64,000 nucleotides of DNA from Sphagnum compactum (taxonomy: Eukaryota > Bryophyta > Sphagnopsida > Sphagnales). The DNA lies in assembly GCA_965153455.1 (NCBI GenBank), contig OZ234493.1, positions 20,512,213 through 20,576,212 on the forward strand, given 5' to 3'. The translations under genes and the position numbers were made by a program. Below are positions 1-12,000 of this stretch, piece after piece; position 1 is the first letter of the stretch, and the number at the start of each line of letters is the position of its first letter. A model generated the notes under the pieces. It had not been told where the DNA came from. It did not search any database and saw only the letters and a list, made by a program, of their open reading frames with translations.

Positions 1-2470
1 GATCCCGGTGGGTACCTGCTGGGTATCATGGTTAAAAAATAACAAGGGCATTAATTTCAAAATGCCCACTCGTTGCTAACACCCAATTACGGCATATAAT
101 GTGCCCTCTATTTATGCCACTACAAAGTGTGGAGGGTTTTACCCTAAGGAACACCTTCAGATTAGCCTCAGAGCGGCCTTGACCATTGAAATACAAAATG
201 CCTGATTGAAATGGTCATAGTGGTACTAGTTCAAGTTACAAGCCCATGCAAAGAAATGTCAGTGTAAGAAAGCTGCCTGCCTAGCTCTTCCATGGGGTTC
301 CCATGTAAGGATGTGTAATAAGGCCAGTGTACGGGAAGAAAGAATTTTCACTACTTCCATGCTTGACAAAAAAAGACTGGTCAAGAGATCACAAGTGACG
401 TGCCACCTACCTTCTTGATTCAGAAGCCCAGAAGGGAGAGTAAGAGTAACTCTGGGCTTGAATTTTGGTGTGAGTATTTTTTTTTATGCAGTAAAAGAGA
501 AAGGAACAACAGGACACACATGGAGAGTTATTGACCAAGATGATGAAAAGAACACAAGCTTGAAATTCCTCCTGGAATCATCATTTGGTTGTTGATGTGA
601 ACATTCTTTGTGTGCAGCAAGCCTGGTTAGTCACATCACAGGAGCCCTCAATTGCAACAATGCACCAACACTCATAAGATCTGCTCCAAAATGTCAAAGG
701 TAAACTTCTCTATCTAGTGAGGAAAACTTCTTTTGAAGAATGTAATATGACGATAAATTTGGAACATAAACCTCATTATTACATTCTTGTGTTTTTGGGA
801 GAAGAACATGTGGCCAAAAAATTTGCAAGGGTGATGTACATGCTATGCACTATGCTCTAACACACACCTCTCCAAGCACACACTAGAAACCTGCACAAAG
901 AAGGCTGGTACCAACAAGAAGACCCTTAAGGCAAGCAGTCTGCCATGCCCAATACATTGTGACCAACCTTGTTTCTACAACATTCAAATTGCCACATAGT
1001 GTGCTTACTACACAATTCGCACAATTTGCTGCAAGTTAACCAATCATGTGAAATTTACGAAATCCATTTAACACCCATTGTGCACTGCAGCAACCATGAA
1101 TCCTACTCACATGGCAAAGAGTTTTTTTTTTAAGAAAATGAGAAATGAGCAACATTGAGGACTACCCACAATAGGGTGCGGGTGAAAAGATCATAGAGTT
1201 GTGCAACAGAAGTTCATGGCTTCAGTATGTTTCACCAACGTACACACATGAACATATTCCAAAGGAAAATTTGTTGAAAACCAAAGCTCATTCCAATCTA
1301 AACAACAAAAAGCTCAGTGAGCTTGTGAGAGCTTTTTAGAGTCCAACTGCTTTAAGATATTACTACCTCACATTATTATTATCTCCATGTGTTCTTGTCT
1401 GTTCTAACAACCTGCACACATATGACCAATTGCCATCCTCAAAACAATAATTTAAACCTTCGTTCTCTACATATTACCATTTAGAGCTTCTCTTTTCCTA
1501 CTGTTCCAGAACTTTTTCCATTATCATGCAGCATCAGGCTTCTAAAATCTTTACTGGTCACAAATTTCCCTACCCTTTTGGCCATCAGCACTTCAAAACT
1601 TTTCTCTCCATCAATGTCACATTCAAATAAGATTCATCTTCAAGTGCTTAAATCCAGCTCTCAGTAAGTAGCCTCCCACCTCTAATTGTAGCCTTACTAG
1701 CCTAAACCAACTACCCATTGATTCAAGTACTCTAACTCCATTTTGATGTCATTCATGCGGCCACTCCCTCATTAAAATTTTGTGTCCCTGCAAAAATCAA
1801 CTGATGAAATTGTAGCCTTTGAACACTTGCATCTCACAGCCTGGGGCCTTTCCCATTCCTCTCCATCACCATCAAGTGCACCACACATACTCAACTTCAT
1901 TCATCAATGCTCTGATTGCCTTGCTCATCCTTGGAACCCAAGAAATTGTAATGGCCTTCCTAGTAAAGATCCAGACCCTTGTTTTTCACTGGCTTGTCCA
2001 TTTTCACCCAACATCTGAAGCTCAAATTACTTACAAACAATCGCTTATCCTTTTATGAATTTTTTCACTGGCTTCTGCATTTTCACCCAACATCCTAGAG
2101 GCTCAAATTACTTACAAACAATTGTTTATCCTTTTATGAATTTTCATAGCATATGCTGTCTTTATTTCTGATGTGCTTCTCCCACATTGTTCTCCAAAAT
2201 TGATTCATGGTGCTTAACCACTAATTGTGTTTTCTGAATCATATGGATGGTTATTTGTGCACTAGACCATGATTCCTTTAATGTATCACAAATGAATCCA
2301 GCCACTTGTCCACCTTAAGTTTGCCCAATTACACCATGCCATCAACACCATATAGAGGGAGAACTTTATACTTTCTCTAGAATCCCACATATGGGCCTGG
2401 AAAGAGAACACTAGACAATTACAAGTCCCATTCATCTGCATGCTCTACCATGGTAGACATGATTGTCAAA
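1..2470. other. Intergenic DNA, no gene seen
   Basis: All frames are broken by stops and I see no splice-consistent coding exon or recognisable protein motif. The only structure I can name is the short tandem duplication near 2.0 kb listed separately. Confidence 0.5.
1987..2147. repeat. Tandem duplication, about 80 bp x 2
   Basis: The segment starting CACTGGCTTGTCCATTTTC at 1987 recurs from 2066 with the same order of blocks (TTTTCACCCAACATC, GCTCAAATTACTTACAAAC, TATCCTTTTATGAATTTT). A few substitutions and a small insertion separate the copies. It is a local duplication in non-coding DNA with no sign of function. Confidence 0.85.
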
Positions 2471-2483
2471 CTATGGCTAATTA

Positions 2484-2700
2484 ATTGACAATGTTTTGAT
2501 CAACCTCTCTACCATGCCATTCCATTGCGGATGGGTGTGGTGTTGTATGTTGACAAATGATGCCAGTGTTGTGACACGTCTCTGCAAACTCCTCACTTTG
2601 GTTTGTTCCATTGTCAATTTACACAAATCTAGGCACACCAAACCGGCAAATGATCTCATCTTCAAAGAAATTGCAACTATAAAAGCTCCCCATGGTTCGA
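2484..2700 (-). pseudogene. Ty3/gypsy integrase remnant
   Basis: Read on the minus strand, this segment resembles the C-terminal half of a retrotransposon integrase catalytic core. It shows a block like RFGVPR, then a DNGT-like block, then HPQWNGMVERLIKTL, which matches the HPQ-x-NG-x-VER signature that includes the third catalytic acidic residue. The blocks lie in different frames and there is an in-frame stop between the first two, so the gene is dead. No zinc-binding N-terminus or chromodomain is visible nearby. It ends about 180 bp before the LTR of an unrelated copia element on the other strand. Confidence 0.7.
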
Positions 2701-2880
2701 TTATACTATTCTAGCTTCTGCTCATCCCAAGCAATGGTCCACTGCAACTAGAATGTACTTGTTTTCCATTTTTATTTTCTAGCAAAGCTTCTGCATGAGT
2801 CAAGAGCCACCCTATTGAAAAGCTCAATTATGGAAATGCTTTTGAGCTCGTTTCATTCTTGATTTCATTAACCTACTTCT

Positions 2881-3109
2881 TGTTAAATATTAAGTTAGTA
2901 CAAGTTTAGCTAGATCTTAACAAACACTTAGTGAGTAAGAAACAAATATGTTCCTGAGAGATATGTTTCTTGAACATGTCTCTTCAACAAGTTAAATGGG
3001 CATGGTGGGTGAACACTTAACAACATTCTATCTTTCTTGGTTGGGAGGATCTGTTCAATAAAAGTTTTCTTTCTTTTAGTTCTTTTTCGTGTGTCTCAAT
3101 TTTTGTTTA
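2881..3109 (+). mobile_element. Ty1/copia 5' LTR (decayed)
   Basis: The segment begins TGTTAAATATTAAGTTAG, a common form of copia LTR start. It ends immediately before a primer-binding site, and a gag-like reading frame follows. The 3' edge lacks the expected CA, so the exact end is uncertain. I could not find a matching 3' LTR downstream, so this is the 5' part of a truncated element. Confidence 0.6.
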
Positions 3110-3121
3110 TGGTATCAAAGC
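3110..3121 (+). other. Copia primer-binding site
   Basis: TGGTATCAAAGC differs at one position from TGGTATCAGAGC, the usual plant copia site complementary to the 3' end of initiator methionine tRNA. Its place directly after the LTR supports both calls. Confidence 0.7.
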
Positions 3122-3174
3122 AAGGTGAATGCTACGAGACCCAAAAAAGAATGTTTCTTTAGCACTTATTAGCT

Positions 3175-3480
3175 ATGGCTAGTATTGAGCATGAATGTTT
3201 ATTTGATACATTTGATGATAGTAACTATCAAACATGGTTTAATTGCTGCATGGAGATGTTTCTCCATTGAAAAGAACAATATTATGGTCGTGTAAACAAT
3301 TTTATTGTTAGACCTACCAACCCCATAAATTAGGCCACTTGGGATATTAAAGAGGCAAAAGTAAGAGTTCAATTTTTTTGTATATGAAAAATAATCAAAT
3401 GGTTCATGTCAAATCCTTAGAAACATCAAAAAAAATACGGGATCGAATTAAAACTTGATTTCAAAAAACTAACATTGTCA
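3175..3480 (+). pseudogene. Copia gag-like reading frame, broken
   Basis: After the primer-binding site an ATG opens a frame with FDDSNYQTWFNCCMEMFL, matching the F-x-G-x-NY-x-x-W opening typical of copia Gag (UBN2/DUF4219-type) proteins. The frame then meets several in-frame stops but continues to read as Gag-like, including a W-x-I-x-EAK block. The coding capacity is lost. No protease, integrase or reverse transcriptase block was recognised downstream, so the element is 3' truncated or too decayed to follow. Confidence 0.6.
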
Positions 3481-5492
3481 ATAAAAATTAACACGAGAAA
3501 TTATATGTATTAAAAATCAATGAGCAAGAAATTATTCAAGTGCATTTTGATCAATTTAACTATGTGTTAGGTGAATTGATTATAGTCAAAAATTAAGTGT
3601 CCAATGTTGATGTTGTTGCATGACATAGAAAATGTCGTTTCTCACATGCTTGGAAGTACCATGATTTAGTGATGGTATGCTTGAAAAGAAAACTATTAAT
3701 TCTTTAGGAAAACATGAAGGTAGTTGTGTAAATAGTAAGGAAACCCATGAAAATTGATTTAAAAAAACAAGAGAAAAATTGAACTATTATTTGGTCAAAT
3801 AAAGAGGTAAAGAAATGACAATTAAGTTGAAAGTCACCAAAGCCTAGGGAAGTCACTATTTGTATATTTTATGAAACACATAAAATAAAGGGATATTTTT
3901 AGGCATGTTATGAAACAATAAAATATTTTTTAAATATTTCATTAAAATTGAAAATCGTATAGGTGTATTTTAGGTATTTTTTGTAATCAATTTTAAACAC
4001 TCTATTTACATTTAAGAAAATTGTAGAAATTGAATTAGTTGCACCTTTTTTTTGTACATTACTTCGAAAAAAAATGGAAATATTTTTTCCTAGCACCAAA
4101 GACATCAAGATAAATCCATTGATTTCAATGCAAAAAATAGTGAAGACCCTAGAGGATAGATTATAGAAATTTGATTCATTTTTTGTTACAATTAATGTGA
4201 GTCACATTATTCAGGTTATTTTATAAAGACTCATTATATGATATATTAAAGAAAAAAACATAGATGCAAAATGTTTGCTAGGAAAAAATAAATATTATGT
4301 TGTAAATACTATAATATAACATAAAAATCAAATTTGCATTCTAAACATTCAAATTCATGTGTCATATTCATTTGATACATGTATCATGGTGAGAAAATGC
4401 ATTGATATTTATAATTTTCTTTTTCTTTTCATTCCATACTTTTTTTTACTTTTTTTTTTAATTGGGTGCAAATGAGATCAAACAAGCCAATGGCATTACT
4501 TTAAAAAAAGATTGGATGTATGTTTGTCCAAAAATAACTTTTTCATACAAATGAATTTTTGAACAATTCTTTTTGCAAATTGTTACAATATTTTTTTATA
4601 AATTTTTCAAGTACATGACATTTTTTTGAATTATTTTGAAGAAATATGATTTTTTGAAATTGTTCTAACTCCTTGTAAATTTAGTGTTTCATTTTTAAAA
4701 TGATGACAATTTCAAATTGTAACCAAAAATTATTTTTAAATTTTTTATGTTTTCTTGTATAATAAGCTACAACTTTTTTTAACACATCATGTACATTATC
4801 CCCATTTATATGTGGTAAAGGACTTTTGAAGTTCTAAAATTTTGGATCAATTTTGGAAAGTTCTTTGAATTTTGTAAGTCTAGATTTTCACATATTTTAA
4901 AATATGAGTGTTTTTTGAATGTGGCTAATAGGTCTTTATCTTCTTAAATTTTTCCCATCAATTTTGTTTTATTACATGAGTCCTTTTGATAGTCTTTTAC
5001 AAAATTGATTCCTTTTGACACAATAGGTATTCATTTTCAATGGTCCTAAATCGAAACTAAAACTTAAAATTTTATTAAATGGATTTTTTTTTTGAATTCC
5101 TTGACATTCATATGAATGAAAAAAAACAACTTACCATGATTGCCATGGTTTTAAAGGATAAAACATAAATATTTCTCCAATTTTGACTGTTTTTCTTTGT
5201 CATTTGGCATTTTTTTTGGCTCATTTGATTATGACTGCACCCAATTATTTAGTTATTTTCCCATCAACTTTTAATATTTTTTGGCAATTTCATGTGTATA
5301 TCCTAGGAGAAAAGAAAATAGGAGCTATAGTATTTGGATGCATTGGTCCTAATCAACAACATGATTATGTAAATTAAAATGTAATGGAAAACTTCTTTGA
5401 ATTCGGAAGGATAGAATTTTAGGTAATGGTGGCTCATTTAAGGGGTCTTTTGGGCTATCATTAAGTTGAATGTAGTATCGAAAACTACCCAA
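3481..5492. other. AT-rich DNA, nothing recognised
   Basis: Very AT-rich with many T and A homopolymer runs and no long open frame with protein-like composition. The first few hundred bases may still be decayed copia sequence. I see no gene. Confidence 0.45.
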
Positions 5493-5813
5493 TCTTATAT
5501 ATAATTACAAACATGGTGTCTGTGCGTCTGTCTGTCCGTTTTTACCTTTTCGAAGTTACCTTCCTTTACCTAATTTACCTAAGTTACTTTTTACTGAGCG
5601 GCAGTTAGGAAGTTACTGAGCGGTAGCAAGGGGGGGGGGGCAGCACAGGTGGGGGGGGGGCCAGCAGGGGGGGGACGGGCAGGAAAGGACCGGACGGGGG
5701 AGTGAAGGGAGGTGTTTTTTTTTTTTCGTTTTTTTGGTCCTCCCTCCTTTTCTTGGGGGTGGCTGGAGTGGCGTAGCCACGGGTTACCAACACTCGTTAT
5801 AATAACACTCTAG
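5493..5813 (+). mobile_element. Possible short Helitron-like element with G-runs
   Basis: The segment starts TCTTATATATAATTAC, followed by a block rich in GTCTGTGCGTCTGTCTGTCCG-type sequence, a pattern often seen at Helitron 5' ends (TC start). It ends ...AACACTCTAG, compatible with the CTRR end. The middle contains long guanine runs at about 5630-5685. No Rep/helicase is encoded, so it would be non-autonomous. I did not find a convincing 3' subterminal hairpin, and host-site A/T flanks are imperfect, so the call is tentative. Confidence 0.35.
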
Positions 5814-6688
5814 ATGAACTTTTGGTGAAACGAAAAATTGTAATGAACCTAACACTTAAAATATCTTTGAAGGTTTTTAATATGTGTTTCAAAAGCCAAA
5901 TTTTTTAAAAAACCTTTAAAGATGTTAATATATGTGCAAGATCCATGTTGAAATCCTTTATTCTCAACAATAATTCCATATCTTTTCCAAATACACATGT
6001 TTTATCCAAATTTGTGGATGAAAACATCATTTTCCATGTATTAAGAAAATGGAAAATGGATATTTATCCCAAAATGGATCATTCTATGGTTGTAATTAAG
6101 GATTTGTGATTTGTTGCAATTAAAAAGATTGTTTAATGTTCTACATCATTCCACCAAAAGGGAACATTGATGACTTGGACACTTTATAAGAATTCATAAA
6201 TTAATTGACTAGAAAATCTAGTCAAAAAATACCAAAATGTTATCCTTGCCAACTTGACTAGTTATCATTTTGGACAAGTCATTTTGAACATGGGACAATT
6301 TGATTGGTGATCTTTTTTATTGATGTAATTATGGATATTTTGATTGGTCATCATGTGTACCAGTCAATTTGATTGATAGTGATGTGATAATCAAATTGTA
6401 AATAGGTGTTACATGGCATAAATCCCTTAGGTTATCAATGTAATGTGTAACAATCCAATGGTGCACTCCGCACCACATGCCATCATCTTCTTGTGCCTCT
6501 AGCTTGCCATGTGTCCTCATCTTGTCGCATCCTTAAAATGCCACGTGTTTTCATTTTGTTGGATCTACTAATGTCACATGTCATTATTTTGTTGGGTCCC
6601 TGTATTGTCATGTGTCATTGTTTAAATTGCATGTTTCAAAAAGTGACTTATTTGACAAAGATTTGGGTCTAAAATTAATCTAGATATA

Positions 6689-6737
<49 letters not shown>

Positions 6738-8530
6738 TTGGGTTTTTCTTTAGTTTTGAACCATAGAACAAATGTTATATCTACATGTGTCATCCTACAC
6801 AATTGGCAAGATCACATTTGTTGGCTCATTTTGTAAGGCAATCATAATGGCTAAACATGCATTGACAATAGTGCATTCAAGTAAAAATGTCATAACATGT
6901 ATGCAAAATTGGCACTCAATTAACAATTTCAAATTTTGAATCCATTTTCAATTGTCCTAGCTATTGTTAACTTTCCTTCCTTTAATTGAAACTATTTGCT
7001 ATAAATTACAATAAATGGACTATTCAATACAACATCCTTTTCCCACCACATAACAACATTTTTTACGATTTTTTTCATCTTTGAACCAACTACATTTGGA
7101 AATGATGTTTTGACTAAACCTTTTTTCACACATGTCACAATTACAATATAAAGCCCCAATGCAATTGTGACCCCATGGGATGTCATCCCTACCACATTGC
7201 AAATTTCCCTTGATGTGCATGCCACTTTGTTAACATGGTCAAGGAGGTCAACCTTCATCCTTGGTTTTTATATCTACAACATGCCACATTAAGCCCAAAT
7301 GTCATGGTTTTCATTTGTCCAACATGTTAATACAAATGACATTGTAGTAAACTAGTAATGTATTAGTACATGTTGAGGTTTTGATGATCTCAATTTTTGA
7401 CTAGGAGATAGATGGGGGGCATCATCCCACTTTTGTTACCTTACACCACTCCAATCCAAATACTTGAATGCCATTGGAAGACCATGGAAACATCAAAAAA
7501 TGAGTTCACAAACAAGAAAAAAATGTACTACAAGTCATCCTAGCATTGGTAACCAATGAATCGCATGGAAACATTTTACAAATGTTGTAATAAAACACAT
7601 CTCTAACCACGATGTGGTGTTTTTAGTAGGAGATGAATTTTTGCACCTTTGTTATGGTTTTATTTTTTCAACTTAGTTATGTTCATGATTCATTTATGAT
7701 TTGTTGATCTAGGCTTCTTGTTGCTTTCATATTTTCCTTCTATGTGCCTTCTATAGTAAGTTGATTGTGGGTACAACATTTTAACCACCCAATGGATTCG
7801 CATGGAACCTGCACATATCCACATCATGGCATGTTAATGTTCAAACATGAATTTGTTTGGAGATTTTTAATTTTATTTGTTTCTTTGTCAATTTAAAATT
7901 GACTTGTTCATACAAAAGAAGGTGAAAAAAGGAAAAACACCCAACAAGGAAACGAGAGAAGAAAAAAAATCAAAGTCCAAACAAAAAACCACACTTGAAA
8001 ATGCAAAACACACAATGGGACTTTGACCCATCATGAAACTTAAACTTAAACCCATCATCAGTAGCACGAAACAAGTTGTGCAAGTAGATGGGCGAAAAAC
8101 ATGGAAGGACACCAAGCCTAAAAGAGGCCTTTCTTGCTAGCACAACTACTCAACATGATACACAAGATAGTGGTGACTTGAACTTTCTAAAAAGCCACTA
8201 ACACCCTTTGCCTATAAAATGAACGTATAATCGAAAAAAAAAGGACTTCTAGCACCCTTCATTAACCATGCCATGTTGGCACATCGAGGAAGGAAATTGT
8301 CCACATGCTAGTGTAAACACTTAAATATTTCTATTGTTATAGGGATGAAATCATCCTTAGGGTGTTGGTCGCAATATGACATAATCTTTGCCTGAACTAT
8401 AATCATTGCAACCATTCCCTAGGAAGAAGCGGCTTGCGGAACTAAATTTGCACGAATCAAGTCAATAATGACTACATTTGTCAAAGTGTAAGTACCATCT
8501 GCTGTAAACACAATATCCACTCATCACTAT
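5814..8530. other. Intergenic DNA, microsatellite only
   Basis: AT-rich sequence without a convincing gene. It contains the ACTA/TA microsatellite near 6.7 kb. A weak cysteine-bearing frame on the minus strand near 7.0-7.2 kb was considered and rejected. Confidence 0.45.
6691..6735. repeat. Compound microsatellite (ACTA)n-(TA)n
   Basis: About four ACTA units run directly into about fifteen TA units. Simple-sequence repeat, likely length-variable. Confidence 0.95.
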
Positions 8531-8661
8531 GATGATTGGAGAGAAGGTGTTCGGAGAACATGTGTTTGCTCACACAAAACATGGAACTCGGCATCCCTAA
8601 CAATGAAGGCAAAAGAATCTTGAAGTGCATCATGTGTGGTCGTGCATTTTCCCCCATGAAC

Positions 8662-10600
8662 TCAACAGAGCAGGTGTATCCTTGTCGAATCTATGGCTTG
8701 GCTGCATATGCATTGATAAAGACCACGAGTCGTGGAATGGGGGAAGCTTAATTTAGTGCGTAATGCTGAAGAGAAAATTTTAGAAACCATTTTCAAATAT
8801 GGGATAATTGGGTGGGCATAAAGCCCAATACTTAAACTTGGGCTTGCACAAGATCTCAGTCGAACGTGATGAAAATTTAAAGACAACTCTGAAATGATTT
8901 TGGAAAATGAGTGCTCGTGCACACTTTCTAAGATTTTTTCTTGAAAACAATTCATCTTTTTTTCTGATAGTTGTTCAAATGGTGGCATGGAAGCTTGAAT
9001 AGTTGGAAGTAGAAGGTCACGAACCCACCTAAGGTGAACTTGGAATGGAAGTGGACCTAAACTGCTCACCCCTATAGTCCCCAATAAAAATGAGTGGTTG
9101 TTTCGTAAAAATTTGGATGCAATGATTGGGGCGAAGAGCCCTTAACCCCCCAAGTATGTTACTTGGGCAATAACCTCTAAAGAGACAAGATTTATCCCAC
9201 CTCTAGAGATGGGGAAAGAAGTTTGTCAATGAACTAGGGGAGTTTTTGGACACTTCAAATAACCTAGCCTTAAGAGTCTCTCAAATATGCAAATGAAGGA
9301 CGAATCAAAGGAGGCTAATTGGCGCTGAAAATCTAGGAGTGGGGGGAAGAATGAAGAAGGTAATAAGGCCTTTGTGCAAAACAATGAGTGATAATCCCAA
9401 ATACCACCTACACATCCCCAACTTAAGAAAGGCATTTACGTGCTGAACATCATCATCCAAAGCATCTTGGAGAAAATTAAAAATTGAAGGAAAGGGACCC
9501 CAAAGGAACACCCACAACCCTAATGCCACCAATAGGGGTTTGGAAACTTGATGGAAGCAAAAACCTTAAAGAAAACTCTGAAGGAGACCAAGGACCACAT
9601 TTGTTGGGCTAAAACACAAGGTTTACAAAATCTAGTTAGGAAAAAAATGATGAAAAACTTGAGAAACAACTTAAGCAAACTTAATGACGTGGGTGTTATT
9701 TATGACAAAAAGAAACAAACAAGATGGGAAAAGGGCCACTGAATTACAACATGCGTAGAAATGAGCTAAGGTAAAAAGAGGACCACCCAAAGGATCCCCT
9801 TGACATGTAACAATGGAAGACTAAATAACAAACAGATCACCCTGAAGGGAGTGATAACTAAATAAAAGAGGGAGCTAGGGAGCATAAAAGGAACGGATGA
9901 AATGTATGAATTGAGACAATTGCCTACCTACAACATGCATCTCCTAGAATATAACCCTATGGGAAATAATGTTGAAGGCATTTGCATGTTTATTTGCAAC
10001 ACCACCCAATCCGGGTGAACATATAAAATTGCTTGAATACGGTGCACCATTGCCTCTAGCCCCCCCTAACTACGACCCCAAACTAGTGGGGGGATAAGTG
10101 AGTGACAAATGCATCGTAAAACTAAACTAGAGGCAAAGGGTCCTATTCACCAATTGATAAAAAACCTTGCTTACTACTATTGACCGAATGCCACCAAAAG
10201 GCTTGGCCAAAGTTAACAACTTGGTAGGACCAAGGGCCCTGATTATACTCCCAAGGATACGCCCTACATCAACATAAAAACACATTATAAATAATTGGGA
10301 AAAGCCGTAACTAAGTCCTTTGGGTTAAACAAGTCTCGAAGGTGTTCGAATAACATACTTGAAGGCTCTCTAATTGAAAGGTGAGTTGAATGGACAAATG
10401 TTGACCTAAACGTGTATAAGGAAAACTCCAAATTTGCATTTGGCTGGAACTCCATCAAAAAATCTAAGCATGATAAAAATGAATCTGGAGGATAAAGAGC
10501 TTGTAAAGTAGAAATGATCTCTAAAGAGACCGAAGTTGGTGCCAAAGGGGCAAGAGCTCTCACAACTCGAGCATATTCCCCTGCTTGCCTTAAGGCTAGA
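8662..10600 (-). pseudogene. Decayed non-LTR-type reverse transcriptase
   Basis: Minus-strand translation gives, in the right order but in shifting frames, blocks of a reverse-transcriptase family. At about 10.35 kb is EPSSMLFEHLRDLFNPKD (compare GPSG-x-x-x-EHL). At about 10.15 kb is GGIRSIVVSKVFYQLVNRTL (compare the GGVRPI-x-VGEVL-x-RL block). At about 9.5-9.4 kb is a GVP-x-GS thumb-like block followed by FLQDALDDDVQHVNAF. Near 9.3 kb is FQRQLASFDSSFICIFERL. At the C-terminal end, 8.66-8.8 kb, SALRTKLSFPH precedes a C-x-C-x(9)-H-x(2)-C cysteine/histidine cluster. Many frameshifts and stops separate the blocks, so it cannot be active. The clade is not assigned; endonuclease and element ends were not found. 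Confidence 0.6.
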
Positions 10601-10739
10601 CCCCAATGAAAATGATGGGCCCTGATGGGGAAGAGAGGAATGAAAGATCTAGGGGAAGGGCACCATCTGAAAAGGGGAGACTGAAGATAAAATAGCCACT
10701 AAGGCATGTGTGCGTTTACCCAGTTAAGTATGTAGTTTC

Positions 10740-11314
10740 AGATGGAAATAGCATGGTTTGCTCCTAGGTTAGGTCAAGGTGGAAGCTAAGTACCTGAGTT
10801 GCAGCTATCACAACTGAGTCATAACATGTAGGGTAAGTTCTGAGGACCAAGAAGGGGACTGTTCTGGGAGTGAGGGCCCCAGTGCGGCAGGAGACAAGCA
10901 CAAGACCTGAAATCTCAGAAGAGCCCTATTCAAGTTCATTACACAATGGAAAGAAACGGTACAATTTTGCTTTCATAAACAGACCAATGTGGCTCATTTT
11001 TTATGAAAAGAGGCACCTTATGTGTAAGGTTCCTCAAAAAATGAGGAACCTTACCCTTGGTGGAAATTTTACTCAGGGCCTTCCACATACACTAAAAGAA
11101 GTTCTACTGGGTCTTTACGGGTTCCTAAGGGATGGTGCACTGCTGGGTGCTGGCTTACATAATTCCATTGGAAACCTATCATCACAACTGAGTTACCAAG
11201 GTTCCTTGATAACCTATTGTATAAGCGTGCTTAACTACCTAGATAAGCTGGGGTAGGTAATGTAAGTGTTTACTGGTAGGTAAGACGCTGAGTGGTTACT
11301 AGGTAGGTAGATAC
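10740..11314. repeat. Dispersed repeat family R2, left part of copy 1
   Basis: Contains blocks shared with segments near 32.3-32.6, 41.4-41.9 and 54.4-54.8 kb: CAACTGAGTTACC, GGATGGTGCACTGCTGGGTGCTGG, and many TACCTAG/GGTAGGTA-type motifs. The copy is interrupted at 11315 by a hAT-like insertion and resumes at 11854. Family boundaries are not defined and no coding capacity is seen. Confidence 0.6.
11024..11054. repeat. Perfect 12-bp stem hairpin
   Basis: GTAAGGTTCCTC at 11024-11035 is followed after a 7-nt loop (AAAAAAT) by its exact reverse complement at 11043-11054. It lies within the R2 repeat copy. Confidence 0.9.
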
Positions 11315-11853
11315 CAGTGTTGTGCGGTTCTTATTTTTGAAGAGAACCTCCAGTCTCAATTTCAAAAAGGTTTGGAGGTTTTATGGGTGTGGTTTGAGCT
11401 TGGTTCTTTTCATTTTAAAACATTACGGTTTCAGTTTTGACATATGTTTTCAAATTCAAGAATCTCCAGGATCAGTTTGATTTCATGTAAACATTACACA
11501 TTCACCTATGCTAGATATTGTATAGATAAAAAGTTTAATATCAAATTAAATATGTGGTCTGTATAGATATGAGATTTAACAATTAATAAAAATAAATATT
11601 TAGTTGTGAAGTTGAGCTCAATTGTCAACATTTCAAAAGAAAATCAACTTGCAAACTTAAAAAACCTGTCTCTTTTTTCAAGAATGTTTTTTCATGATTT
11701 TGATTTCGAGTCTGGATCTAGCAAAAGACTAGTTCCAATGTCCAGTTTGTGTGCCAGTTCTACCGAAAAGATGTGAGCTTGGGTTCAGGTCACAGAAACC
11801 TGACCCTGAACCTCTGATTTTAACACTGAAAACCAGATACAGTCACAACATTG
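11315..11853. mobile_element. hAT-like MITE, copy 1 (539 bp)
   Basis: The ends are CAGTGTTGTGCGGTTC and, on the reverse strand, CAATGTTGTGACTG; nine of the first ten bases match. Both fit the Y-A-R-N-G consensus of hAT termini. The element is flanked by GTAGATAC (11307-11314) and CTAGATAC (11854-11861), an 8-bp target duplication with one mismatch; 8 bp is the hAT length. The interior is rich in GGTTCT/AGAACC motifs and has no transposase. It interrupts an R2 repeat, since the uninterrupted R2 copy near 54.6 kb reads through the equivalent junction. Confidence 0.75.
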
Positions 11854-12000
11854 CTAGATACATGTGGATGGTCAGTACATAGCTAAACACAGTGGTTGGA
11901 TATTGGACAGGAGTAGAATGAAAAAGTGTGTCCTGTCCACATATCATCCATCCTGCATGGTGCGCTGGTGGCTCACAGACCTAATCCACGAATAAGAAGA
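11854..12000. repeat. Dispersed repeat family R2, right part of copy 1
   Basis: Starts TAGATACATGTGGATGG and continues to a CATGGTGCGCTGGTGG block. The same order of sequences occurs at 54.64-54.77 kb. It is the continuation of the copy split by the hAT-like insertion. Confidence 0.65.

Noticed and set aside
6992-7258. Minus-strand frame with C-x-C-x2-C-like spacing, considered as a BED-type zinc finger of a hAT transposase
   Set aside because: The cysteine spacing and flanking His residues do not fit, and no transposase sequence follows.
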